The position numbers were made by a program, and so were the translations under genes. A DNA stretch of 64,000 nucleotides from Quercus robur (taxonomy: Eukaryota > Streptophyta > Magnoliopsida > Fagales > Fagaceae): positions 53,215,501 through 53,279,500 of the forward strand of contig NC_065539.1 of the NCBI RefSeq assembly GCF_932294415.1, given 5' to 3'. The notes under the pieces are model-generated. The model saw nothing but the letters and a program-made list of their open reading frames with translations, ran no database searches and was not told the DNA's origin. Positions 13,501 through 25,046 of the stretch are shown here, in pieces (positions within the stretch are counted from its first letter, which is position 1; each line of letters opens with the position of its first letter).

Positions 13501-16500
13501 ATCTCCTCTCCTCAATATTATATATATATATATATAGAAAACCTTCTACCTGATATACTGCTTTGCATATTAATGTATATTGCGTGCATCTCATTTTTCT
13601 GTTGATTATTGTGTTTTTTTTTTTTTTTTTCTTTTTCCCTTTTTTTAATTTTCTCTCTTATGGTCAGTATATTTAATGATTAAGGATTAGCTGAGTTAAA
13701 ATGTTCTTTAGGACTGCAGGCAACAATGTTCAACGATGCAAGCAGTGACTTTGATGTTCTTGTGGCTAGTGATGCCATTGGGATGGGTCTCAATCTGAAC
13801 ATTTCCAGGATCATCTTTTCAACCATGAAGAAATTTGATGGCATTGAGATGCGGGATCTTATGGTACCTGAAATCAAGCAAATTGCAGGTAGCTTAATCC
13901 TAGCCAAGCTTTAGAATTTTGTTTTGGTAGTAATAGCATGGTTGTAAGGGGATGGTACCCATATCAGACTGTCAGTCATCCAGTCATACAAGGACCTCAA
14001 AAGGAACTCTTTGATTACAAAAGTAGGTCTCTCAACTCCATCAAAAGTCCTCCTATTCCTTTTGCGCCAAAGATTCCTCGTAACACATAGAGTTACAGCT
14101 TGCCAAACCTTTGTAACCCTATCGCATTGGAATCCTCTTTGTCAACCTTCCTAAGCTCAATCACAGATTTTTGCATCACCCAAACTATCCAAAAAATGCA
14201 AAAACAAAAGACCAGATATCTGTCTCAAATGATTCCCCACTCCTATATATACAACACCAATTAACTTTCAATAAGTGCTTCTTACCGATGAAATCAGTTG
14301 TCAATATTTCTCCCCCATGACAGTCCACACAAAAAGGGTCACCTTTCATGGGACCCTTGCACCCCATATGCTCTTCCATGGAAAAGAGAGGCCTGTGGAA
14401 CCCCTATTGGTATTTGGTTTCTTACTTCTGAATGAAATGAGATGTCTATTTGGATCCTTCATGAGTGCTTCAAGATGACTTATTGGATTTGCTTGTAGGG
14501 AGAGCTGGCCGGTATGGATCAAAATTTCCTGTTGGTAAAGTCACTTGTATAGATGCAGAGGATCTACCCTTGCTTCATTCATCACTTGAATCTCCATCGC
14601 CCACACTAGAGGTTATTCTACCATCAATGAAATGGCTTCATGCATCTTATGCATTTGACTTCTCTTAAGTTCTTTTTAATTACACGATAATTATGTGGTT
14701 TAGTATAATTTTTTTTTAATTATTATTATTTTTATGTTGTGTCCTCTTTTCTTAATTGAAGTAACTCTTGCAATGCAGCTTGCTGGATTATTTCCTACCT
14801 TCGATCTCATGTATATGTATTCACTTGTACACCCAACAAATAGCCTCCATCAGATATTGGTAGGTTTTCATTCAACCATTTTGGTTTTTTTTTTTTTTTT
14901 TGTTTTTTTTTTTGGGTATCTTCTGTATCTGTCATCTACTCATTTGTTTCATATCTATCGATCTTTATGCCCTAGCTATTTATTGAGTAATACATTTTCT
15001 AGAACAATTTAAAAAAAAAAAGTGTCTGTAATCTGCGTAAGTGATACCAAGGGTTGCTGATTCAACCTTTATCATGGTTTTTTTTAATGATGAGGAAAAA
15101 AATGAAAATAAAATAGAAGAATCATTTATGTTTATGTGGAGATTATTGAATGTTGGAGCTTCACTCTCTTGCCCCCTTGCAAATGAGAAAAAGTTTAACA
15201 AGATAAACAAATTATGATTGTCAAAAATAGCATGATTCCTCAATGAATGGGTTTGACATTTATGATGGATACTATCAAGTAGCTGAGAATTGTAACTGTT
15301 TGTTAAATAATTGAAACTTGTTGAATTTTTTTTTTTTTTTTTCTGCATTATAATATTAATGTGTTTCCAATTGTGTGATACTTAAAGGACCTTTTTTCTT
15401 AAATTTTCCAGGAGCACTTTCTTGACAACGCTAAATTATCGGAAAATTATTTTATTGCTGATTGTGAAGAAATGTTGGTACGTTTATGTCAAGCTCCCTT
15501 CCCCATCAATCAGGGGAAACGTTTTTATTATGTTGCTTTGTTCTTGGCAACCATGAATGTCAAGTATTTTCATCCCTGTAATTATGTAATATCCTGGATC
15601 AACTCTTACTTTGGATCCTAATTACATTATTGATTCCAGAAAGTTGCTGCTGTTATTGATGAGTTGCCCCTTGGGTTGCATGATAAGTACCTTTTCTGCA
15701 TCAGGTAATATCTTTAGTCCATTTGAAATGGTCAAAAATTGTTTCAGGCTTTCTGTTTACCCAAGTTTCTAGAATGTGATCACTATCTTGGTGGAATTCT
15801 CCTAAGACTGAAAACTTGGTCGACTGAGCAAGTTAGGGTAGTTTTATTTTTTTTCCACTAACTTGTTCAGTTTCAGCTCTATTAATAATTGTGTTGTGCA
15901 GTCCAGTTGACATGGATGATGAGATTTCATCTCAAGGTCTTACACAGGTAAGATTGAATATATAGATCTTAAAAAAATAAATCGATGTTTGTTTTTAATT
16001 ATGAATTAATATGATCTTTCATGGTGGACCAGTTTGCACAAAATTATGCAAACAAAGGCATAGTTCGGCTGCGAGAAATATTTACACCGGGGACACTTCA
16101 GGTGCCAAAAACACAAACTGCTCTCAAGGAGCTTGAATCCATACACAAGGTAAAGTCTTTACATCCTTTTTTCTAAGCATCAGTTATGATCCTGGGGAGA
16201 TTAACTGGTTTTCAATTCCCAATTTCATTGGTTGAAAAATTCCATTCATTGATGGAATCTTTTAATATGTTGCATGTTTAGAAACACACTACATAATGCC
16301 TAAATAGACATCAGAGGATCTGAAATTTTTATATTGAACCTTGCAAATGACCTTAATCTTCTAAAATATGCATTAATTTTTTTTTCACCAATTTTATTGA
16401 ACCTAAACAGTAATTATCATATTGATATCAGTAAATTTTAATGGCTAAGAATAATTTTGCAATTAAAAGGTACATCAGTTTTATTAGTGAAATGAATTAT

Positions 16501-18742
16501 CAGAGTTAATCATGATTATGGGCATTGCATGATAGAACAGGAGGTGAGGCACATCTGTTGTCTGTTTGGAATTAATTAGATAATGAAGGGATTGAACTTG
16601 AGTAATTTCTAGTTTTCAAGGAACTTAAGCTCTAGATTTTAACTACATATAATTTGATCAAGACATAGGTTGTTAGCTGATGCTGTATAAGGGGAGTTGG
16701 TTTTGGCAGCTTAGAATTGTAGTCTATTGTGGCTTTGGTGTTTGCTCTCATTGGTTTAATTGCAGAATGCAAAGATCTATAAATAACAGTATTGGTTGTT
16801 GGGAAGGGTCAGGGGGAAGGTTAGGGTGTTGTAACATGGAGGATAGTCCCTTTGTCTAATATATAATCATTAGTAAGTTACACACAACTTCACTCTCCGT
16901 TGGCAGCTGAATTGTATTGGTGTTTTTGATGTGCGATCCTTTTATATTTCTTTATTGAAAGCCCCTTTTGTTTCTTTCCCTTGGCAAAGCATTTGGTGTG
17001 TTAAGGTATCTAAAAGGGTATCTTTCTTTTTATGGACTGCTTCTAGGGGTGGGATTCTTACTATAGATAACCTTGTTAAGAAGAACCTACCCCTTGTTAA
17101 TTGGTGTTGTCTATGTAGGTGTGATGAGGAAATTGTGGATCACCTTTTGCTTCATTGTAAGTTTGCATATGCTTTGTGGAATGAGGTCCTTATTATGTTT
17201 GGGGTTCAGTGGGTGATGCCGAATACAATTGTTTCTCTTCTTTTAGGTTGGAGGAATTGGTTGGGATCTTTTTCTTCAAATGTTTGGAATATGGTACCAG
17301 CATGTCTTATGTGGTTAGTATGGAAGGAACACAATGCCCGAACTTTTGAGGACATTGAGAGACCTATAGATCTGTTGAAGAATCTGCTTGCTATGACTTT
17401 GTTTGAGTGGTCTCGTATTTGGAGTCTTACGCATTGTAGTTCCTTGTCTGAATTCCTTTATCTCTATTAGACTTTCCTTATGATTTGATTGTATTTGTTT
17501 CAAGGGCAGTGAGTTTACAATTGTAAACACATTGTTCTTTTATCATCAATAAAACTCTTATTACTAATCAAAAAAAATACTTCACTCTCCATCCTATTCT
17601 TATAGGAGCAGGAGCTGTCATTTAGGCTAGAGCTCATGGCCCTCTTTGTCTAATATGAAGCATTTGGAATGAGCACAATGGTAGAGATTTTGAGGGTGTT
17701 GGGATCTTGCTTCCCATACAAAAAGGCAGTGTTACAATGATTGTTGTCCTTCTGTCTTTCCTCTAATCGAAGATTTTTATTTTTCTTTATCTCCTTTTGA
17801 ATTTATGATATCTCTAAATTGTTGGACATGGTTGCTGTAGCTGGTTAGTAGCTCACATATAGAACTCATGTAGTTGGGCAGTTCCCTTCCCTTTGTTTCC
17901 CCCTCTTGGCAGAATATGTACTTGCCAAGAAAAAAATTGAAAGAAAATACTTTTAATTTGTGTGCAAAGTACATTACTGTATATATTCTTCTTAGAATTC
18001 ATATCTTGGAGACAATCGGCTTCTGGTTGCCATTTGGCTGTCTTCTGACAAAGCTGATCTTAATTTCCATGTTATTTATGGAAGATTATGAGGTAAACTT
18101 TTCCAAAATATAGGATTTTTTTGCATTGATTAAGTTTTAAACTTTGCAAATAAATTTGGGTGAAGACTTGTAATTTGGCCATTGTAGTGTCTACATTCCT
18201 GCAGTTGATGTCATATTGTAGATGTATACATTTTGTTTTCTGTGGAAATGATTTCCAGATTGACAAAGGTTTAAAGGCAAATACATTGATAGTCATTCAA
18301 GATGTATTTGTAGTATTCTTTTGTCAAACTCAGAAGTTGAATATACCACATTTTCTCTGACTCATGCTTCCAAGAAAAATGTTACTAAAATTCATTTTTC
18401 TTACTATTATATAAGGTAGGTTTGCTACTAAAATTTCTCTTTTGGTACCAAAATTGAAGGTGTTGGATCTCTATGTTTGGTTGAGCTTTCGATTGGAGGA
18501 TTCATTCCCAGACCATGAGCTGGCGTCATCACAGAAGGCCATTTGCAGCCTGTGAGTTTGCTTAGGATTTGTTGTATGTTAGTTATTAATCTGCTAGCTC
18601 TCTTATTGTTCTACATTAAATTTGTAGGTTGATTGAGGAGTTCCTGGAAAGACTAGGGTGGCAGAAGCCAAAGGCAAGGAGGTTACCATCACGTGCAAGA
18701 ATGAATTCTCTTTTGTCCAAGGACATCCGACAGCATTTGTGA
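7366..18742 (+). CDS. SUV3: Mitochondrial SUV3-type DExH-box RNA helicase (DExH16-like), 16 exons
   Basis: Unwinds RNA as part of mitochondrial RNA turnover in characterised SUV3 proteins. Joined exons: 7366-7432, 8289-8415, 9364-9485, 9579-9769, 10348-10488, 10729-10851, 13196-13273, 13720-13888, 14499-14611, 14779-14859, 15412-15477, 15640-15704, 15902-15947, 16033-16149, 18460-18551, 18628-18742. All phases agree and give 570 aa, essentially the length I recall for Arabidopsis SUV3/DExH16 (At4g14790). The Walker A box GPTNSGKT is at about residues 86-93, the SUV3-type Walker B DEIQ at 166-169 and motif VI QIAGRAGRYG at 337-346. The Arg-rich N terminus ([15 protein letters not shown]) looks like a mitochondrial presequence. 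The start has G at -3 and +4. Intron 4 (9770-10347) is GC-AG. Introns 6, 8 and 14 hold LINE fragments. The exon 1 donor (G|GTTCGA) is weak, so the N terminus is the least certain part. Confidence 0.9.
11654..12499 (+). mobile_element. LINE 3' end with zf-RVT remnant, in helicase intron 6
   Basis: Sense-strand remnant of a non-LTR retrotransposon. Broken frames carry phrases of the zf-RVT region found at the C-terminus of plant LINE polyproteins ([11 protein letters not shown], then [20 protein letters not shown]), ending in an AATAAAATTTT stretch and an A tract at 12490-12499. The first part is a 148-bp tandem duplication (11657-11804 and 11805-about 11950). A target duplication was not found. 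Confidence 0.7.
13960..14460 (-). mobile_element. Antisense LINE zf-RVT fragment in helicase intron 8
   Basis: Read on the minus strand, the interval gives [12 protein letters not shown] and [12 protein letters not shown], and further on [17 protein letters not shown], the same zf-RVT region as the two sense-strand LINE fragments in this gene, with several stops. It is the only one of the three in antisense orientation to the host gene. No poly(A) tract or target duplication is visible, so its ends are approximate. Confidence 0.65.
16899..17578 (+). mobile_element. 5'-truncated LINE insertion with 12-bp target duplication
   Basis: An open frame at 16931-17470 encodes the zf-RVT C-terminal region of a plant LINE ([50 protein letters not shown]). 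It ends in an AATAAAA signal and a short A tract near 17578. The 12-mer ACTTCACTCTCC lies on both sides (16887-16898 and 17579-17590), as expected for target-primed insertion of a 5'-truncated copy. The target itself seems to be older LINE debris, because [12 protein letters not shown]-like sequence follows at about 17660-17700. It lies in helicase intron 14. Confidence 0.8.
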
Positions 18743-18748
18743 AAGTCC

Positions 18749-18967
18749 TCACAGAAAGGCCATTTGTAGCCTGTGAGTTTGCTTGGGATTTGAAGTATGT
18801 TAGTTATTATTTTGATAGCTCTCTTATTGTTCTACAAATAATTTGTAGGTTAAGGAATTCCTGGAAGGACTAGGGTGGCAGAGGCCAAGGGCAAGGAGGT
18901 TACCGCCATGTACAAGAATGAATTCTCAATTGTCCAAAGACATCTGACAGTATTTGTGGAAGTCCTC
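18749..18967 (+). pseudogene. Tandem duplicate of the helicase's last intron and exon, decayed
   Basis: 18529-18748 (end of exon 15, last intron, exon 16 through the stop) is repeated at 18749-18967 with a 220-bp period. The second copy keeps the donor, the small intron, the acceptor TTTGTAG and most of the exon text, but small deletions after the acceptor break the frame and the Arg/Ser tail is altered. It starts directly after the true stop codon, so it probably lies in the 3'UTR of the helicase or beyond it. It cannot encode the native C terminus. Confidence 0.85.
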
Positions 18968-20035
18968 ATTTTCCTTGATACAGTCATTCCTTCTCTTAGA
19001 TCTTCAAAAGCTTTTAGGAGAAGGATAATTGAATTTTTAGTTTAGTCACCTTACCCTCAACTTGTTATATCTGTGTATTTACTTCTCCTGTCCTGATTAA
19101 CAACCAAAACAGAGCATGAAGCTCCACCTCTTCAAGAAAAATCCTTTACTTCAAATTATTTAATTCAATTATTTACTTTGGCAATCATTGTATTATTTGC
19201 ACTACAATAATGTAAAAATATTATTGACTACGATGTGATATAATTTGACTGAATAATTACGCTTTTTAAACTTGTAATGACGTCTGAAGATTGAGGTGAA
19301 CCAATTTTAGTTGGCCAAGATCTGATCTGGTATAATATCCAAGTATAGGATCCACAATAGAAAGTATGCAAGGAAAATGTGCAACATGACCTTTTTTTAG
19401 AAGGACTAATTTCATGATCAAAGAATAATGGATGAGCACCCGGTATATCCATTCGTGAGCATTATTGTGAAGTTGGTGTCAAAATCCCACCAAAAGTGGC
19501 ATGTCAGGAAGTACAACATAATTTTGCAAAGTATATACTCAGTGAAACATCAGTGCTTGTATTGTTCTGTCCTGTAAAATTTAGTTCTTAGGTGCCTCTC
19601 CCATTTTGGGCCATGCCTAGAATTTGGTAATATTAGACCAGTTAGAATTGCAACTTCCTTCTGGAAGCCCAAAAGCTAGATACAGTAATTGCACCTTCCT
19701 TCTGGAAGCCCAAAAACTAGACAGACACTGGTTCTGTCAACTATTTGACGAGCAGAATTTTAAGTTTTAACTACATGGGAAGAAATATGTCCTCCAAGTT
19801 TTTAGAAAACTGGAGCTCATTGCAAACATTCTCAAAGTTGAAATGATCCCATATCGCATGTTGATATATTCACTATAATGGAATGATAAATTTCTCATCT
19901 GTCAAAAATGACAAAACTGATAAAATTATTCACATTCATCATCCTAGAAAATAAAAATAACACTTTGATTTCATTGGTAATATATTAGAAACTCATCGAA
20001 CCCAATGTAAAATAGCTGAAGCAATTCATCCTTAT
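18968..20035. other. Convergent intergenic spacer
   Basis: This stretch separates the 3' ends of the helicase (+) and the PPR gene (-). I see no gene. A 41-bp tandem duplication starts near 19646 and repeats at 19687, containing CTTCCTTCTGGAAGCCC twice. 3'UTR sequence of both genes must lie here but the polyadenylation sites are not obvious. Confidence 0.5.
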
Positions 20036-21733
20036 CTAAAGACAAAAACTACCATTGTAGTAGATGTGCTCTTTTGCTTCGTTGTTCTGTGACCGTGACA
20101 TCAACTTCTCAATATGTTCCTTTGCTTTTGTCATACTCTTGCCCTCAAGTCCTTCCGTCAACATCTTGTATGTGCAATCCTTTGGAACCATTCCCTTCAA
20201 CACCATCTCTTCAAAGAACAAGCAAGCGTGTTCAAGTTTCCCGTTCTTACATAGTCCATGCACCAAAAGCGAATAAGTCCCGACTTCTGGACTGATGTCA
20301 TTTCTAAACATGTGGTCTAACAAGAAGTATAGCACCTTCATTCTCTTCTTCTGACAGCACATCCTCAATAGAGGACCATAAGTCTTAAGATTTGGCTTGC
20401 AAGTATCCTCTTCCATTTGCTGAAGCAACTTCATCGCCGCCTCTTCTTGCAAATGCACGCAATAACAAGAGATCAAAGTATTATATGTCAACGCATCCCG
20501 ACTAACTCCTTGCTTTGTCATGTCCTCAAATACGTCGCGTGCATCTTTAAGCCTACCGGACTTACCAAGAATGAATATCAAAGAGCTATAAATTGATGCA
20601 TCAGGAACACAACCATTCCTCTTCATCTTCTCATAAACCTCCAAAGCTTCATTAATCCTTTTTGCCTTCCCTAGAGCATGCATTACAATAGTATAAGTCA
20701 CCTCACTAGGCCGGCAGCCCTTATCTTTCATTTCTTCAAGAATTTTATCCACTTTACGGAAATCCTTTTCCCGACAATAAGCTCCAATGAAATAAGTATA
20801 GGAGAACACATCAGGCTGAAACCCATGTTTCTCCATATCCTCCATAGCCTTTTTGGCATGGTCTAATTTCCTAGCCTTGCACCACCCATGTATCAGTACA
20901 TTGAATGTGTGAGCACTCAAAGGTATTACTTTCTTGAACGTCAAGAAAACATCATGGGCATCCTCAACACTACCCTCTTTCACCAATGCATCCATTAGTA
21001 CATTCATTGATGTGGTATCTTTGCTCACACCAAACATCTCTATTTTCCTAAATGCCTCTATTGCCTCCTTGTATTTACCAGCCTTTGCAAGCCTCCTCAT
21101 AACCTTACTCATTGTGACCAATGTGACATACCCACCTAACTCATTCATCTCCTCCACCAATTCCCACACAGTACGGAACTGCTCCGCCTTTCCTAAGATA
21201 TCAACCATGGAATCATAAAGCTCAGGAGAATGCCTATAACCTGTTTGCATTTTTGCCCAAGTGAAAACTCCGAAAGCCGGGACCCAATCATTGCTAAATC
21301 TCTTCAAAAGCTGTTCAACTAAATTGTTTGATGCAATAAAACCAGACCCATTTAGAGCTTCCGCTGCTTTATCAGGCGACGGGTACCAATTCTTGAGGAT
21401 TTTGCTGATTTTATCAACCTCTGTCTCAGTGTTTTCACTTAGCATTTGCTTAACAACTTGGCTGTGATCATGAAACTTGTGGTTGTCAACCCAACGAGCA
21501 AGTGAAGGTATAACAAATTCATCATCTGAATCTGGGTTTGATGGGTTTTGGGTGTCGCTGAATTTGACCCAACTTGGAAGCTCGGGTGATTCGGTGAGTT
21601 GGGTTGAGTCAGGCATGGTGCATAGTGGGTGGTATAAGAAGATGAAAGGCCTGGTTTTTCTAGTGTGAGAGAGAAGCTTAAAAATTTGGAACTTTGATGA
21701 GAGCATTTTGGATTTTGGACAAGGATGAGGCAA
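20036..21733 (-). CDS. P-class pentatricopeptide repeat protein, At3g22670-like
   Basis: Single uninterrupted exon, 565 aa, organelle-targeted RNA-binding protein of the PPR family. The Ser/Arg/Lys-rich first 40 residues (start codons at residues 1, 10 and 40) fit a mitochondrial presequence; residue 10 (21706) is an equally good start. After a charged linker, about ten 35-aa PPR motifs run from about residue 170 to 535, for example AHTFNVLIHGWCKARKLD and EVTYTIVMHALGKAKRINEA. There is no E or DYW extension, so it should bind RNA without editing activity of its own. Length and the unusual N-terminal acidic segment match Arabidopsis At3g22670, whose neighbours At3g22680 and At3g22690 are also represented in this window. 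The molecular target is unknown. Confidence 0.92.
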   Translation of the reverse strand: MPHPCPKSKMLSSKFQIFKLLSHTRKTRPFIFLYHPLCTMPDSTQLTESPELPSWVKFSDTQNPSNPDSDDEFVIPSLARWVDNHKFHDHSQVVKQMLSENTETEVDKISKILKNWYPSPDKAAEALNGSGFIASNNLVEQLLKRFSNDWVPAFGVFTWAKMQTGYRHSPELYDSMVDILGKAEQFRTVWELVEEMNELGGYVTLVTMSKVMRRLAKAGKYKEAIEAFRKIEMFGVSKDTTSMNVLMDALVKEGSVEDAHDVFLTFKKVIPLSAHTFNVLIHGWCKARKLDHAKKAMEDMEKHGFQPDVFSYTYFIGAYCREKDFRKVDKILEEMKDKGCRPSEVTYTIVMHALGKAKRINEALEVYEKMKRNGCVPDASIYSSLIFILGKSGRLKDARDVFEDMTKQGVSRDALTYNTLISCYCVHLQEEAAMKLLQQMEEDTCKPNLKTYGPLLRMCCQKKRMKVLYFLLDHMFRNDISPEVGTYSLLVHGLCKNGKLEHACLFFEEMVLKGMVPKDCTYKMLTEGLEGKSMTKAKEHIEKLMSRSQNNEAKEHIYYNGSFCL

Positions 21734-21857
21734 TGAAAGATTGTTTATGAAATGGATTTGTTTGAGCTTCTACGTATGGTGGGCTTTGAGCCTATGAGAG
21801 ACACGAAGAAACAAACCGGCCATAGCTCATGCGTGCAGTGTTTTTTGGTAAGTAATT

Positions 21858-21892
<35 letters not shown>

Positions 21893-24800
21893 AAAAAGGT
21901 AAGTAATTGTAATTATTTGCACACTAAATTGTGTAATGCGCACAAAAATGGTGTACAAGGCTCATTTTACCATTTAAGATGCGAACAAGACAGCTTTTAT
22001 ATAATGAGTTCTAGTTAGTTTAACTGATAAATTATTTGAGAGGTAAATAAGAGATTTGAAATATAGTCTTTGTCTACATAAAAAACCGATTGTTGTAGTA
22101 TAAATATTGATTCATTGGGCCTAAGCCCGTCAAATTTATATTTCTAACATGATAATAATAATAATAATAAATAAAAGACACTCTAATAGTGATTGGGGTT
22201 ATTTTTTTAAACGTTAATGTTTGTAATAAATGTAGTACCAACCTACTATATTCATAAAATAGTGATTCATTGGCCCTAAATCCATCAAATTTATATTTCT
22301 AACATAATAATAAAAAATAAAAACACTCTAATGGTAATTAGAGTTTTTTTTTTTTTTTTTTTTGAGAAAGAATTAGAGTAATTTTTTTGAGAAGAAGAAT
22401 TAGAGTAATTATTTAAACGTTAATGTTTGTAATACATGCAGTGCCTACCTACTATAGTCAGAAAATACTATAAGCTAGTAGCTACTGGTTAGAAAATACT
22501 ATAAGCTGTTTTTCGATATTCTAAGCCTTAAGGCAGTTAGCTTATATGGCAATCTTCTTATCTGAATTAGTCAGTCTTGTTAATGAATTAGTTACTTATA
22601 TTAGATGTATCCAGTGTTAATTTGACACTTAGCAAGGAACTAATTATTGTTAGTTGTATGAAAAATTTTATAATTACTCTTGTACTCTCATTCTTGTAAT
22701 AAATTTTTGAGAATTAGTGATTTTAAGGAGAAGCCTTTTAAATAATAAATAGTACTCATCAATATATATATAAACTGAGAACTCATGCGAGAGTACATGA
22801 GGTCCTGCTAAGTGGCACTCTAATTTTGCATTTAGCCTTTTTTTTATCTCTTTTATTAATTTTTCTTTTACTGTTACCCAAAAGTTCACATTAACTTATT
22901 TTACTGTTATCTCATTAATGTCTCATTAATTAACTAAGCTTACATCACACCTTTCTCTATTCTTCTTTCTTCATGTCTTTTAACATACCCACCGTTTTAA
23001 TATTTTAAAAAAAGCAAAAAATAATAATAATTAAAGACTAATAGTAATAACTAACTAGATAAGGCCTTGAAGAGAGATAGAGAAACACAAAAATGTTATG
23101 GATTGTTAAATAAAATGCACTATTTCACTATATATCACCAAAATAAAATACCTGAAACTAACTAAAAATTTGAAAGAGAGAGAAAGAGAAATCTAAGGAG
23201 TCACCATCTCTGTTATACAAGTCTCCCAGTACCATCAAGATGCCAAAACCCCTACGGGTATTTTTTTTTTTCCTTTTTTCTTTATAAAATTAGGTGCTTA
23301 AATACGATTTAGGTTTGGGTAATTTGGTTGGATAGTTTTTGTTTTGGGTATATAAGTAGAGATAATATTCTACCATGATTTAATTTTAAATCATCTATAA
23401 GATATATGCATACACACTTGCCCATATCATATTTAAATGTCACACTATCGATGAGTAAAAAACAATGAGAGAGTTAGGTATACTTTCATTTCATGGTATG
23501 AAATATGTGAACACAATACAAATTAGTTGATTTTCATGATCCCGTTACTCTTTTGCACTTATCTTTGGTTCCATGATTTTAAAAAAAAATTAAAATAAAA
23601 AATAAAATAAAAAAATCTTACCTTGAGAAGGCTACGAATATGCAGTGAAACTACTAAACTAATTTTTAATATCTCAAAATGTATATTTTTCTTTACTCTA
23701 ATTTAGTTTACTTTTTCTTATAACATACATAAAACATTATCCAAAACCATCTTACATAAAATATCAAAAATCTCATGTTGAAGAGTACGAGATTGTGCCA
23801 CGTGGCACATTCCTTGAATTTCTCTTTATTTAGTTTTCTACTTCAACAAATTTTGCATTTATATTAAAGTATTAGTTCATTGAATTAGCCAATAGAGTAA
23901 ATGCATATATTAATTATCTATTTTTGTGCATTAATTATTTATATTAAATGAATTTATATGATTATTTTTATAAACTCTATATAGAAAATAATTTTTAATT
24001 GGAATAATAATAATAAATTTAGAATATGACATTCTTACTCATGTTTAGTTGCTTTGACAACAATCGTCACAAAAGCCATAAAAAAATTAAATATTTGTAA
24101 ATTCACTAAATTTAAACTTAATCCTTTAAATTTCCTAACTCCTTTGTGTGTGTGTGCACGCGCATATGTGTGTAGGTGGAACTAACACTGTAATATGTAT
24201 TCTATGTAATTAGAAAGATTACTAATATAATAAATATGTTTATTTTGTTATATTAATTATTTTAAGCATAATGAAATTTTAATATCATATTTCTAAGATT
24301 TATATGAGAAATAATTGGTTTTTTTATGTGAGAAACAATTGATTTAAAATATGGCATCTTTACTCAAATTTAGTTGTTTTTGCAACAATTGAAATCATGT
24401 CCAACAAAAAGGGGGAAAGTTTTTTAGTAACACACAATCAAGAATGTAAAATAATAATAATAATAATTGAAGGATATATGCATTTTTTAGTAGGCATGAA
24501 ACATGTCTATTTATATTAGCTACTATATCATGCAACTTTCAATTTGTAAACACACATATATTATATGATCAAATCACTATACTACTCTTAATGTATTTCT
24601 ATTTTGTCTATATATAAATTAACTAAAATTACAATTTTTTACAATGAAATTTATTGAAATATCTTTTTCATATATCGATAGTTGAGAGTGAGAATCTGAA
24701 TCCTTTCTATTGGAAATTGAGGTGTCAATTAGTTAAGTTACATGATTTTTGGTAAAACTTATCGAAATATTGGAGAAAACTAATATTAAGTTGCATCGCA

Positions 24801-25046
24801 CATCACGGGAACTCAAGTAGTTATGTAGTAATTGCGACTCATCCTCGATCAAGGCCAGAGTATCAGATTGAGAAGTCGCTCATTAATTTCTTTTAATTGT
24901 TGCTCAATCTGGGTTTGAACTTCAGGCAACTATTCTTGAGTCTGACCCTGTGTTACTTGTATGTCGAGCATATGAAGGAGATTTTCATAACACATATATA
25001 ACTGTTGTTTGATCTGGGTTTCAACAACATGTTACTGTTGCTGTTG
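21734..25046. other. AT-rich intergenic region between PPR and LOB genes
   Basis: No gene is visible. The first part holds long T tracts (about 21861-21891) and a short repeated phrase around CCTACTATA and TTCATTGGGCC/TTCATTGGCCC (about 22110 and 22270). A 16-bp perfect palindrome centred on CACGTG is at 23794-23809. A short GT-rich stretch is near 24145-24175. 24840-25046 looks like a degraded Gln-rich coding tail on the minus strand continuing the LOB-domain gene. Confidence 0.5.
23794..23809. promoter_or_regulatory. 16-bp palindrome with G-box core
   Basis: TGTGCCACGTGGCACA is a perfect palindrome with the G-box CACGTG at its centre, a strong binding site for plant bZIP and bHLH factors (established knowledge). 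It lies in gene-free DNA about 1.6 kb downstream of the LOB gene and 2.1 kb upstream of the PPR start, so any role is speculative. Confidence 0.35.

Noticed and set aside
14734-15012. 92-codon plus-strand frame
   Set aside because: Only 14779-14859 is coding (helicase exon 10); the rest is intron read-through into T tracts.
18160-18360. Open frames in helicase intron 14
   Set aside because: Intron sequence; no similarity and no in-phase splice sites.
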